Below, piece by piece: positions 28,098 through 37,443 of a stretch of DNA of 64,000 bases (positions are counted from its first letter, which is position 1; the number at the start of each line of letters is the position of its first letter). Made by a program: the position numbers and the translations under genes. Source of the DNA: Mesobacillus jeotgali (GTDB lineage Bacteria > Bacillota > Bacilli > Bacillales > Cytobacillaceae); assembly GCF_031759225.1 (NCBI RefSeq), contig NZ_CP134494.1, positions 3,346,501 through 3,410,500 of the forward strand, written 5' to 3'. A model generated the notes under the pieces. That model had not been told where the DNA came from, searched no databases, and saw nothing but the letters and a program-made list of their open reading frames with translations.

Positions 28098-28223
28098 ATT
28101 TATCTGCTGTATTGTAATAAAATCATTTTACCTGAAAGAAATTCGACATCCCGCCGCCAAATTCCTTTAATCGGAATGCATGTACAATATTTTTATAGCT
28201 CCGATATAAGTTTAGCAGCGAAT

Positions 28224-28742
28224 TTAATCGAGCCTTAACCGGTCTGCAGCATTCTCGAACTGCTTTTTAAATGGATAGGCAGCCAATATGATGAAAGCAA
28301 GGTTCAGAATCAATGTAGGGACTAGTCTTATTCTAACATAGGTCGAAAAGTCCAGGTCAGTAATTTTTATCAACAGCATCAACTCGTAAACCCCTACCTC
28401 CAGGAGTGTGATGCCAAGAAGGGATAAAATTGACACGATCAAAATATTGGTCTGTAAGATCCTCATCATATTCGCGATCAAATAAGCAATGAACGGAAAC
28501 ATGAATAGATAGATCCCGATGATCTCGGTGTAGACGATATCAAAAAGAAGTCCAAAAATGATTCCGTAAAGGATTCCATGCTTTGGACTCAGGTAGGCCG
28601 TCAAAAACAAGATCCCGGCCATAAGGAAATGCGGTACAAGAATCCGGTCACTGTTAAATAACTCGGCAGGCAGCAACTCTACAAATAAACTTTCCAGAAT
28701 GAATAAAAAAGCGAAAAGAGCAGGGAGCAGGAATCGGATCAA
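28224..28742 (-). CDS. mreD: Rod shape-determining protein MreD
   Basis: A 172-residue integral membrane protein with five or six hydrophobic segments, part of the elongasome that guides lateral wall synthesis. It starts with TTG seven bases after AGGAGG and overlaps the mreC stop codon (ATTGA), so it is coupled to mreC. Sequence conservation is low in the family; the call rests on hydropathy, length and position behind mreBC. Confidence 0.93.
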   Translation of the reverse strand: MIRFLLPALFAFLFILESLFVELLPAELFNSDRILVPHFLMAGILFLTAYLSPKHGILYGIIFGLLFDIVYTEIIGIYLFMFPFIAYLIANMMRILQTNILIVSILSLLGITLLEVGVYELMLLIKITDLDFSTYVRIRLVPTLILNLAFIILAAYPFKKQFENAADRLRLD

Positions 28743-29629
28743 TTGCCTTCCTCCTCGCCTTCGCTATCTTCCAAGCTTTCCTCTATATCAACTGAAATCA
28801 TGGATTTTTTTACAACCATGACATGTTCCAGGTCATAAAGATTTGCTTCTGGTTTTATATATGCGGTTTGATTCAAGCCAAATTGATCAGGAACAACCTT
28901 GACAACCTTGCCGATAGGAAGGTCTTTCGGGAAAATCCCACCCATTCCGGTAGTAACGACATTTTGTCCTTTTTCAATTTCCGCGTCATATGGCAATCCT
29001 TTTAATAATAGAAGCTCATTTTTCTTGTCATATCCTTCGATCGTGCCGTAAAGTGGCTTATCGGCCTGCAGGATGGCAGAAATCCTGTTGGTCGGGTCGA
29101 TCGAACTGATGAGCTGCACAGTTGCAGAAAATGGAGTCGTACTCTTGACTTTGCCAATCAATCCTTTTGAAGTGATGACGGCCATATTTTTTTCAACACC
29201 ATTGGAGGCGCCTTTATTGATGATGATCAGCTCATTCCACCGTTCAGGGCTTCTGGCGATCCTGACAGCCTGGATTGGCTCATAGTCTGCTAGTGATTCT
29301 TTCTTATCTAAAATTTCCTGAAGCTCCTCGTTTTCTTTTTCAAGGGAGTATACTTTCGCTTCAAGGCGGGCCATATCATCAACGCGTTTCTTCAACTCTT
29401 TGTTTTCCTGATATGTATTTTGCAAGTCTTGAAGGTTTTCAATCAAACCAGCGATATAATTCGAAGGCCTTGAAACAACAGACTGTACCCAGCTTGTCGA
29501 GTCTTTGATAAACTGCTCGGGCCATGTCAATTCTTCTCTTTCCCTTAAAGAAAATCCAATCAATGCCACGAGGACTATAATGCTCACAAGCAGCATTATC
29601 AGGCGTTTATTAAAAAAGAACTGTGGCAT
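28739..29629 (-). CDS. mreC: Rod shape-determining protein MreC
   Basis: A 296-residue protein with one N-terminal membrane segment (about residues 10-26), a coiled coil (about 65-110) and the extracytoplasmic beta domains with GLIGKV, SSIDPTNRISAIL and GMGGIFPKDLPIGKVV. It links MreB to penicillin-binding proteins. The acidic C-terminus (EESLEDSEGEEEGN) is typical for Bacillus. ATG is eight bases after GAGGTG. Between mreB and mreD. Confidence 0.97.
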   Translation of the reverse strand: MPQFFFNKRLIMLLVSIIVLVALIGFSLREREELTWPEQFIKDSTSWVQSVVSRPSNYIAGLIENLQDLQNTYQENKELKKRVDDMARLEAKVYSLEKENEELQEILDKKESLADYEPIQAVRIARSPERWNELIIINKGASNGVEKNMAVITSKGLIGKVKSTTPFSATVQLISSIDPTNRISAILQADKPLYGTIEGYDKKNELLLLKGLPYDAEIEKGQNVVTTGMGGIFPKDLPIGKVVKVVPDQFGLNQTAYIKPEANLYDLEHVMVVKKSMISVDIEESLEDSEGEEEGN

Positions 29630-29704
29630 GGATGTACACCTCTAATCTAAAAAAATGGATTACAGAAGAGGAGGGAAGTGGATGATCCCCGCTTCCCTTC
29701 CTTA

Positions 29705-30787
<1,083 letters not shown>

Positions 30788-30843
30788 TTAGTTGAATGTT
30801 CATAGTCAGATTTTCCGACAAAATTTTAACTTGTTCCGCAAAA

Positions 30844-30873
30844 ATCATAAATTATATTATATCGTAACGTCAA
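30844..30873 (-). promoter_or_regulatory. Sigma-A promoter of mreBCD
   Basis: Minus strand TTGACG (30868-30873), 18-base spacer, TATGAT (30844-30849), about 115 bases upstream of the mreB start and just downstream of radC. Confidence 0.65.
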
Positions 30874-30887
30874 TCAAAATCCTAGTA

Positions 30888-31577
30888 TCATACATACCCT
30901 TTTTCCTTCAAACTAACATATTTATTTTCCCCAATGATCAAATGATCTAACAATTCAATTCCGACTATTTTCCCGGACTCGGCAAGTCGCTTGGTGACTT
31001 CGATATCCTCCCTGCTCGGAGTCGGATCACCCGATGGATGATTGTGGACGCAAATCACTGATGCTGCCGATCTGCGGACAGCTTCCTTGAACACCTCTCT
31101 TGGGTGGACAATTGAAGCGTTAAGGCTGCCGATGAAAATCGTCTGCCTGTGAATCACCTGATTTTTCGTATTCAAGTACAGGCAGACAAAGTGCTCCTGT
31201 GTCAGGAAGCGCATATCATTCATCAAGTATTTCGCACCGTCTTCCGGTGAGCGAATCACATATCGTTCATCAAGGGTATGGTTGGCGATACGCCTGCCGA
31301 TTTCAACAGCAGCTAGGACATGAATCGCTTTTGCTTGTCCGATTCCTTTAATTTGTGTCAACTCTTCCAGCGTTGCATCTTTAAGAAGCCGGAGACCTTC
31401 AAACTGGGAAAGCATTCGGTTTGCAAGCTGGAGCACTGATTCCTCCCGCGATCCAGTTCCTAACAGCAGGGCAAGCAATTCATGATTGGAGAGACTCTGT
31501 GGGCCATTTTGGACAAATCGCTCCCGCGGCCGCTCATTTTGCGGATAATCTCTGATCATTAATGAATGTGTAGACAA
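30888..31577 (-). CDS. radC: RadC family JAB1/MPN-domain protein
   Basis: A 229-residue protein with an N-terminal helix-hairpin-helix-like part (LEELTQIKGIGQAKA) and a C-terminal JAMM metalloprotease fold with HNHPSGDPTPSREDIEVT. Named RadC for an old DNA-repair assignment that was later withdrawn in E. coli; the true role is unknown. Start is TTG with GGAGG eight bases upstream. Between maf and mreB as in B. subtilis (ysxA). Confidence 0.94.
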   Translation of the reverse strand: MSTHSLMIRDYPQNERPRERFVQNGPQSLSNHELLALLLGTGSREESVLQLANRMLSQFEGLRLLKDATLEELTQIKGIGQAKAIHVLAAVEIGRRIANHTLDERYVIRSPEDGAKYLMNDMRFLTQEHFVCLYLNTKNQVIHRQTIFIGSLNASIVHPREVFKEAVRRSAASVICVHNHPSGDPTPSREDIEVTKRLAESGKIVGIELLDHLIIGENKYVSLKEKGYV

Positions 31578-31642
31578 TACATTTTCCTCCCAGTCATGGA
31601 TAATGACGAGGGAAGTGTAGAAGAAGTTTCTGTGGTTTTCTT

Positions 31643-32215
31643 TTAATAAGGAAGGTTGTATCCGATTTTTCTTAACTCCCTGATCAATCTTGATACAGGC
31701 AGTCCAACAACTGTGTAATAATCCCCACTGATTTCTTTGACTAGCATGCTGCCGAATCCCTGGATCCCGTAGCCGCCCGCCTTATCGAATGGTTCACCGC
31801 TCTTTATATAGGTGTCGATTTCTTCATCTGACAATTCCCAGAACGTCACATCTGTTTTTTCATAGAAACGCGTTTCCTTCTCAGGGGAGATAATCGATAC
31901 TCCTGTGTAGACTGAATGGGTATCCCCAGACAGCTTTTTGAGCATCTTCAAGGCTTCTTGTCCGCTTTCAGGCTTCCCAAGGATCATGCCGTCATGGACG
32001 ACAACAGTATCTGATCCAATCACGAAACAATCAGGAAAATTTTGCGCCACCGTTCCCGACTTTCTGGAAGCAAGCTCCATTACCGCGTCGGCAGGGCTCA
32101 ATGTCTCACTGAAACTTTCGTCTACATCACTGCTCGAGATTTCAAAATTCAAGCGGAGGTTTTCAAGAAGTTCTTTTCGCCGTGGAGAAGAAGAGGCTAA
32201 AATGAGGCGTTGCAT
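31643..32215 (-). CDS. maf: Maf nucleotide pyrophosphatase (dTTP/UTP type)
   Basis: A 190-residue house-cleaning pyrophosphatase that removes non-canonical nucleotides. It starts with the Maf signature LILASSSPRRKELLENL and has IGSDTVV and DKAGGYGIQGFG. Maf of B. subtilis is also linked to septum formation. The ATG at 32215 has AAAGGTG upstream and gives the correct N-terminus; a longer in-frame reading to 32290 does not fit. Precedes radC. Confidence 0.96.
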   Translation of the reverse strand: MQRLILASSSPRRKELLENLRLNFEISSSDVDESFSETLSPADAVMELASRKSGTVAQNFPDCFVIGSDTVVVHDGMILGKPESGQEALKMLKKLSGDTHSVYTGVSIISPEKETRFYEKTDVTFWELSDEEIDTYIKSGEPFDKAGGYGIQGFGSMLVKEISGDYYTVVGLPVSRLIRELRKIGYNLPY

Positions 32216-32310
32216 AAGATCACCTTTCTTTACTTTTTGCATCAAAGGGAGATACAAGCTAATACTATCAAAGTTCACCAATTGTAACAATCTTTAGTCA
32301 TCGGTTTCGC

Positions 32311-32350
32311 AAAAAAAATCAGAGCCTGGCACATGATGCCGAAGGCTCTG
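32311..32350 (-). terminator. Terminator of spoIIB
   Basis: Stem CAGAGCC / GGCTCTG with a 17-base loop and T8 on the minus strand, downstream of the spoIIB stop. Confidence 0.8.
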
Positions 32351-32387
32351 TTAATTTGTACAATTTCCCGGAAAATATTCTGGTATA

Positions 32388-33509
32388 TTACTTTCCTATA
32401 GTCTGATATGCAGAAAGGAATGCCAGAAGGCTTTTTTCCACTTCTCCTAGCTGGTTGGCATCCTTCGTTTTTTGGTAGCTTGCAAAAGCACCACTTGCGC
32501 TCTCCATGCTAGCCTTAGCCTTAAGAACGGCTTTATCTGCTACACTCTTGTCTTCAATCTTGGATAGCATCGCCTGGTAATCTTCAACTATTTTTACATC
32601 CTCCGCTCCAGCTGCGGAACCGTTCAAAAGGATCGAATAGATTTCCGGAGCCTGCTTGAGGAATTCTGATTCAGCTGCTGTCAATCCAGCTGCCGTTCCG
32701 CCTGCAATTTCAAACGGTTTGGCGAACACTTCAACACCTTTAGCCTTCAGTGCTTCTGCCTGTTGTTTGGCAGCCTCAATGCTTCCGGAAGCCCCTAAAT
32801 AAACAGCAAACTGGCCATTTACAGGAAATAATTCAGCTGTGACTCCTTGTCCGGCAAGGAGGTCCACCCTTTCCTTCGCTCCGGCTTCTGTCGTGAAAAT
32901 GCCATTCTGAACGATGAAGGTAGGAATTGGTTTTAACTCTAATGACTCCTTCCCGCCTGCCGGTTTTTCTTCTGCTTGCCCCGCTTTTGGCTGGGTCACT
33001 GCTGGTGTTGCCGTATCTGACTCTGCCGGCAGGAACTTAAGGAATGTCACTCCAAATGCTGTTCCAATCAAAACGGCAAATAGGATATTCATGATGATTG
33101 TCGTATAAAGGCGATTATTACGTTTAATTTTAGGATTCCATACAGAAATGCCAATGCTTTTCTTTTTCTGTTTTTTTTTCTCTGTCGGTGCTATTTTATA
33201 TTCTTTGACGATTTCCTCTTCGACGGGATCAGGCAAAATCCAATCAAAACTCTCTTCAGTTTGTTCCTGTGCAGCTGCACTTTCATTCAACGCTGCCTCA
33301 TTTTCCAAAGGATAGACCTTGCTTCGGTCTTCGCGAAGATTGTTGATTTGATAGTTACTGCTCTTTGGTTGATCAATTTGTCGATTCTCAATAGGACCTT
33401 CTTGATTATATTTCTTTTTACTATTATCATTTAGTACCTTTTTGTCAGCCTGAATCGGACGGTCCTTGCCATTAATCTTGATAGTGATGGTCTTTCCTTG
33501 CTTGTCCAA
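32388..33509 (-). CDS. spoIIB: Stage II sporulation protein B (SPOR-domain)
   Basis: A 373-residue single-pass membrane protein: cytoplasmic N-terminus starting ITIKINGKDRPIQADKK (residues about 7-25), Gln/Asn- and Lys-rich linker, one membrane segment (about 140-162), and an extracellular SPOR-like domain (TFIVQNGIFTTEAGAKE ... GSIEAAKQQAEALKAKG) that binds septal peptidoglycan. SpoIIB speeds septal thinning during engulfment. I prefer the TTG at 33509, eight bases after GGGGAGG; an ATG at 33548 would give 386 residues but has no usable binding site. It follows the pilus-operon terminator and precedes maf. Confidence 0.85.
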   Translation of the reverse strand: MDKQGKTITIKINGKDRPIQADKKVLNDNSKKKYNQEGPIENRQIDQPKSSNYQINNLREDRSKVYPLENEAALNESAAAQEQTEESFDWILPDPVEEEIVKEYKIAPTEKKKQKKKSIGISVWNPKIKRNNRLYTTIIMNILFAVLIGTAFGVTFLKFLPAESDTATPAVTQPKAGQAEEKPAGGKESLELKPIPTFIVQNGIFTTEAGAKERVDLLAGQGVTAELFPVNGQFAVYLGASGSIEAAKQQAEALKAKGVEVFAKPFEIAGGTAAGLTAAESEFLKQAPEIYSILLNGSAAGAEDVKIVEDYQAMLSKIEDKSVADKAVLKAKASMESASGAFASYQKTKDANQLGEVEKSLLAFLSAYQTIGK

Positions 33510-33562
33510 TGCTTGTACCTCCCCCTGCCCGTTCGTGTTTTGCTCCATCCTATCATAGTGGC

Positions 33563-33596
33563 AAAAAAAAATAACAAGACTTTTGTCGTCTTGTTA
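33563..33596 (-). terminator. Terminator of the pilus operon (after pilO)
   Basis: Perfect 10-bp stem ATAACAAGAC / GTCTTGTTAT and T8 on the minus strand, about 30 bases after the pilO stop and about 55 before the spoIIB start. Confidence 0.92.
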
Positions 33597-33627
33597 TAGA
33601 ATGCTTTCGTCAATTTTTTTACTAGAT

Positions 33628-34443
33628 TTAGTTTTCGTCGGTACTCTGTGTTTCATCAGCTTCCGACTCCTCTGGTTCTACGAGGTTATCCTCTGAATAG
33701 TCACCGAAAGTTGGGAATGGGTTGCGTTTATTGGCTGGGGCTGGGGTTTCGATTCTTGGGTTGTCACCCTTTAAATCATCGAAACCTGATAGGTGAAATG
33801 CATTAATAGTCAATTCCATCGTAATCCTGCTCTCTTCATCAGATAGTGAACGGATTTCTCCGGGACCGCTGAATAAAATCGATTCGACCATGACAATTCG
33901 CTGTAATTCTTCCAGCGTTTCAATGAATTTTTCAAGTTCAAAGTAACTCGCCGATTCAACAGTGACCATTATAGATGTTTTAGAGACTCCATCTGGCATC
34001 TGGATAGGGTGAATATCAACCTCTGAGACAGTTTCAGTACCCTGAGCAGCAGTTTCGGACTCTGTAGTCTCCTGTCCGTTGCTAAAAGATTGTTCCCTAT
34101 CGACAACCTGACCGTCTTTGCTGAATTCCATTGCAGTTATATAGCTGTTTGATACCACTTCTGCTTTTTCCAGATCAAGCACGAGCTGTTCTGTCATCGG
34201 ATCAACTGGTAGAGTTTTTTGTAATTCCATTGTACTGTTAAAATCACTTGAACTCGCAGTCGACAAACGAGTTTCCAATGTCTTGCTCAACTGTTGCTCC
34301 GTTTTAAGCTGGCTTTCTTTCAGAGCAAAACTATCTTTCATAGGGGATATATAAAGGAAGTGTGCGCCAAAATACAGTAATACCGAGAACACTAGCAAAG
34401 AAATAAGGATGATTATTTGTTTCTTTTCTAATTGGAGGTTCAT
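33628..34443 (-). CDS. pilO: Type IV pilus inner-membrane protein PilO
   Basis: A 271-residue protein with one membrane segment (residues about 9-28), a coiled coil (about 35-60) and a periplasm-facing-type ferredoxin-like domain that is poorly conserved (SKTSIMVTVESASYFELEKFIETLEELQRIVMVESI is at about 158-193). Layout and position after pilM and pilN identify it as PilO, partner of PilN in the alignment complex; direct sequence identity is weak. The tail is acidic and carries NKRNPFPTFGDY. Its ATG overlaps the pilN stop. Confidence 0.85.
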   Translation of the reverse strand: MNLQLEKKQIIILISLLVFSVLLYFGAHFLYISPMKDSFALKESQLKTEQQLSKTLETRLSTASSSDFNSTMELQKTLPVDPMTEQLVLDLEKAEVVSNSYITAMEFSKDGQVVDREQSFSNGQETTESETAAQGTETVSEVDIHPIQMPDGVSKTSIMVTVESASYFELEKFIETLEELQRIVMVESILFSGPGEIRSLSDEESRITMELTINAFHLSGFDDLKGDNPRIETPAPANKRNPFPTFGDYSEDNLVEPEESEADETQSTDEN

Positions 34444-35075
34444 GTTCCATCTCCCCCTTTTGATGCAATCCCCTTAGTTTCTTTGAAAAATTCAGGCTTG
34501 AATGTAATTTCGAATTCTGCACTGTAACGTGGTAGAACTTTTACTTCCTCCTGCTCAGTTGAGGTATCAGTAGTTGACACTGAAGTTTCTTCATTCTTCG
34601 TTTCTGCCACAATATTCAATAGATTAACATCCTCAACCCAATCGGAACCTTTTAATGAACTTAAGTAAAAAGCAGCATCTCTTGAGGCATCAAGTTGAAT
34701 CTTGATAATTACAGAATCCGTGTTACTATATTCAAATTCTTGAATAAATCCACGCTCAGGTAAAAGGGCAATTATATTTTGCAAAAGTGGCACAGTATCA
34801 AACGGATATTGCTGAGCCCAGTTGACCGCTTCTTGAAGCTTTACTGCTGAGTTGCCACTTTCCCCTTCTGCCAGCTTTGACTGCTGAACCTCATTCAACT
34901 TCTGTATACTCTCTATTTGTTTATCAATGGAAGCCATTTTTTTCTCATAGTTGTTCCCCTGGAAGAAGACAATCGAGACAGAAATGGTAAATAAAAGGAC
35001 TCCTGCAATGGCCATAATGAGCGTGGAGGATTTTTTATGTTCTTTTTTGGGTAGTAGGTTAATCTCTACAAGCAT
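34440..35075 (-). CDS. pilN: Type IV pilus assembly protein PilN
   Basis: A 211-residue protein. The N-terminal VEINLLPKKE carries the INLLP motif that binds the groove of PilM; a membrane segment (about residues 18-40) and a coiled coil follow, then a Fimbrial_PilN-type domain. Two adjacent ATGs lie at 35078 and 35075; the second has better spacing from GAAAGAGG. The first overlaps the pilM stop by one base, so the genes are coupled. Partner of PilM and PilO. Confidence 0.88.
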   Translation of the reverse strand: MLVEINLLPKKEHKKSSTLIMAIAGVLLFTISVSIVFFQGNNYEKKMASIDKQIESIQKLNEVQQSKLAEGESGNSAVKLQEAVNWAQQYPFDTVPLLQNIIALLPERGFIQEFEYSNTDSVIIKIQLDASRDAAFYLSSLKGSDWVEDVNLLNIVAETKNEETSVSTTDTSTEQEEVKVLPRYSAEFEITFKPEFFKETKGIASKGGDGT

Positions 35076-35077
35076 CA

Positions 35078-36073
35078 TTACACCTCTTTCAATCCAAGAC
35101 CAAGAGCCAGATTGTAGCAACTCGGCAATGATTCCTGCTCAATGCCAGGCATGTTGACATTTAAAGTATCGACGGGAATTTCAAACAGCTCTTTCATATC
35201 AGCATGTACACGCTCGAGCATTGGATGATCCCCATTTAACAGAATTCTGGTTACTTCTTTTTTGCCATGGGTAAGGGAATAGCGGTAAAAATCCATCAGT
35301 TTAGTTATATCCCGATAAATCTCCTCGAATTGATAAGTCAACTCCGGTAGTTCTCCAACATAGACCATTTGTTGCTCAGGGTGGTTGCCACCTTCTCCAA
35401 ACTTCACGCTCCAATTTTCTTTCAAATCACCTGGGATATGGCGCATGAAGACGGGAATATGCTCCTCAAATATACACATGCTGACAACATCCAGGTCAAA
35501 TTGGACGGAAAGCAATATCTCTTTTGCCTGATGCATATCAAGCTGGTGATAAAGGCGATAAATCGCCAAAGGTGAGATATCTGCAGCAATCGGCTTAAGC
35601 CTGAGGCTCTTGAACAAATCTGCATACTCATTTACATATTGTTCTGGTGCAGCAAAGACAAGGATCTCCTGCTTTTGTCCTTCAACACCTAAAGTGATGA
35701 CATCGAACACTGGGTCCTCAAAAGGCAAGTGAATCGAAGTACCTAACTCCAAATACAAATAACCATGGATTTCATCTTCCTTAACATCAGCCGGAATAGA
35801 AATCTTCCTGATAATGACTAGTGAATCGGGCACGGTAAAGCGGATTTCCCTTTTGGCAATCTTCCAGTCATCAATACACTCATCCAGAATGGTCATCAAT
35901 GTATCAATATCCTGGATCTTGCCATCCATAATAATTCCATTGGGCAAAATCCGCTGTCCATAGTGAAGTGGAATGGGCGGATTCTTTTGTTTTAATTCAA
36001 CATAGCGGACTGAATGATCATTGAGAACAAGATTGACAACCTTGTTACTGCCCGAAAAAAGGGAAAACGCCAT
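35078..36073 (-). CDS. pilM: Type IV pilus actin-like protein PilM
   Basis: A 331-residue cytoplasmic protein with the actin-like PilM fold: VNLVLNDHSVRYVEL at the start, PDSLVIIRKISIP and a C-terminal LLNGDHPMLERVHADMKELFEIPV resembling the FtsA/PilM adenosine-binding end. Compared with proteobacterial PilM the sequence is divergent. PilM anchors PilN and links the assembly ATPase to the inner-membrane platform. ATG follows AAGGAG. Between prepilin peptidase and pilN. Confidence 0.87.
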   Translation of the reverse strand: MAFSLFSGSNKVVNLVLNDHSVRYVELKQKNPPIPLHYGQRILPNGIIMDGKIQDIDTLMTILDECIDDWKIAKREIRFTVPDSLVIIRKISIPADVKEDEIHGYLYLELGTSIHLPFEDPVFDVITLGVEGQKQEILVFAAPEQYVNEYADLFKSLRLKPIAADISPLAIYRLYHQLDMHQAKEILLSVQFDLDVVSMCIFEEHIPVFMRHIPGDLKENWSVKFGEGGNHPEQQMVYVGELPELTYQFEEIYRDITKLMDFYRYSLTHGKKEVTRILLNGDHPMLERVHADMKELFEIPVDTLNVNMPGIEQESLPSCYNLALGLGLKEV

Positions 36074-36085
36074 TTTGAAAACTCC

Positions 36086-36838
36086 TTACACAGTTAGTAA
36101 AAAATTTAAGTACCAATCAATAATTCGTTCTCCAAAGAAATAAGCAACAAGTGTGCCTATGGCAATAAAGGGGCCAAAAGGGATTGCCTGTTTCCGTTTG
36201 ACCATTCCCGTGATCAGTCCAATGATGCCAAAAAAAGCGCCAAAAAAGGTGGAGAAAAAGAAAGCGAGCAGCATTGTCTTAAAACCGACAGCAAAACCAA
36301 TCAGCGCAAAAAGCTTGATATCACCGCCGCCCATGCCACCCTTGCTGGCAAAGGCGATCAATAGGAGAAGAACGAATCCCGCCGTTGCACCTATTAAAGA
36401 ATCCCACCAAGGAGTAAGAGGTTGATAGATTCGCAACGCTGCAAAAATGATAGCAAACACAATCAGTACCTTATCAGGGATAATCATATACGCAAGATCA
36501 GAAACAGTGATGATCATGAACAAGGAAATAAGTGTAAGGGCTATGACCAGCTCAAAGTCCCAGCCTATTAAAAAAAATGCGCCCGCAAAAAGCACACCCG
36601 TCAAAAGCTCAAACAATGGATAAACAGGAGAAATGCCGACCTTGCACTGGCGGCATTTCCCTTTTTGAAAGACATATGACAAAACTGGTATTAACTCAAA
36701 CGCTGTAAGCTGATGCCCACACTTCGGACAAGACGAGCGCGGTGCTACGATTGATTTTCCTTCTGGGACTCGAAGGCCTACTACGTTGTAGAAGGAGCCT
36801 AGGATGAGGCCGTAAGCCATTGCAAATACTGTAATCAA
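36086..36838 (-). CDS. comC: Prepilin peptidase (ComC/PilD)
   Basis: A 250-residue membrane aspartyl protease and N-methylase that processes prepilins. The zinc-binding cysteines form two CxxC pairs (CPKCG and CRQC), and the active-site Asp residues lie in TVSDLAYMIIPD and GMGGGDIKLFALIG. About seven to eight membrane segments. The start is TTG after GAGAGGG. B. subtilis has comC at this chromosomal place without the rest of the pilus genes; here it sits inside the pilus operon and could serve both pilins and competence pseudopilins. Confidence 0.95.
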   Translation of the reverse strand: MITVFAMAYGLILGSFYNVVGLRVPEGKSIVAPRSSCPKCGHQLTAFELIPVLSYVFQKGKCRQCKVGISPVYPLFELLTGVLFAGAFFLIGWDFELVIALTLISLFMIITVSDLAYMIIPDKVLIVFAIIFAALRIYQPLTPWWDSLIGATAGFVLLLLIAFASKGGMGGGDIKLFALIGFAVGFKTMLLAFFFSTFFGAFFGIIGLITGMVKRKQAIPFGPFIAIGTLVAYFFGERIIDWYLNFLLTV

Positions 36839-36871
36839 TTATTACCCTCTCTTTGAATTGAAATTTTGACT

Positions 36872-37318
36872 TTAGTTTGTTGACCCAATCGCATAAGTAT
36901 TCGGTGCAGCCTCTGTTCCAGTATATTTAGCATCGTTATTTACAACTTCAATAGGCGAATTCGTATAAGTAATAGTAATCTTTCCTGCAGTACCAGTAGC
37001 ATTTAGACCTAATTTGTTATTCGCATTAATCGTTATTGAAACATTTGTTAACTTTCCATTCTCAAAGTAAGGTGCTAGCTCTGTTGAAGAAATTGTTCCA
37101 TCGTTATCTTCGCCTACAGCTGCAAGATATAATTTACCAGCATTTAATACGTTTAAAGCATCCGCCTTTACAGCATCCACTTTAGATTTTTGAATTACGT
37201 TCCCAATACTCGGCACAGCAATCGCTGCAATAATCCCCAAAATAACAATAACTGCAAGAAGTTCAACCAGTGTCAAACCTCTCTGATCCTTCATTTTTTT
37301 CTTAATTGCCTTCAACAT
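36872..37318 (-). CDS. pilA: Major type IV pilin candidate
   Basis: A 148-residue prepilin. A 14-residue basic leader ends in Gly, and cleavage gives LTLVELLAVIVILGIIAAIA with Glu at mature position 5, a classic class III signal. After the helical stem comes a small beta domain rich in Asn, Thr and Gly with no cysteines. A loop GEDNDGTISSTE resembles an EF-hand. It has a good ribosome binding site (GAGGAG) and lies between pilC and the peptidase. Major-pilin status is inferred from its place; ComGC-like competence pilins are a related alternative. Confidence 0.88.
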   Translation of the reverse strand: MLKAIKKKMKDQRGLTLVELLAVIVILGIIAAIAVPSIGNVIQKSKVDAVKADALNVLNAGKLYLAAVGEDNDGTISSTELAPYFENGKLTNVSITINANNKLGLNATGTAGKITITYTNSPIEVVNNDAKYTGTEAAPNTYAIGSTN

Positions 37319-37443
37319 GTCTCCATCTCCTCATTAGTAATATTTACCTATGACTTAAGTTATATGTATCTACCAATATTATAATGGATAGATTGTTAGT
37401 TTCATATAAGATTATCGTAGTTTTTGTCTCTTTTTGTTAGTTT

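Larger units (their letters stand above)
27861..28223. other. 363-bp intergenic region between mreD and minC
   Basis: No gene. It holds two copies of the dispersed repeat (listed separately). The remaining 28098-28223 is AT-rich with no clear promoter or terminator that I can support; whether minCD is read from the mre promoter is open. Confidence 0.7.
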
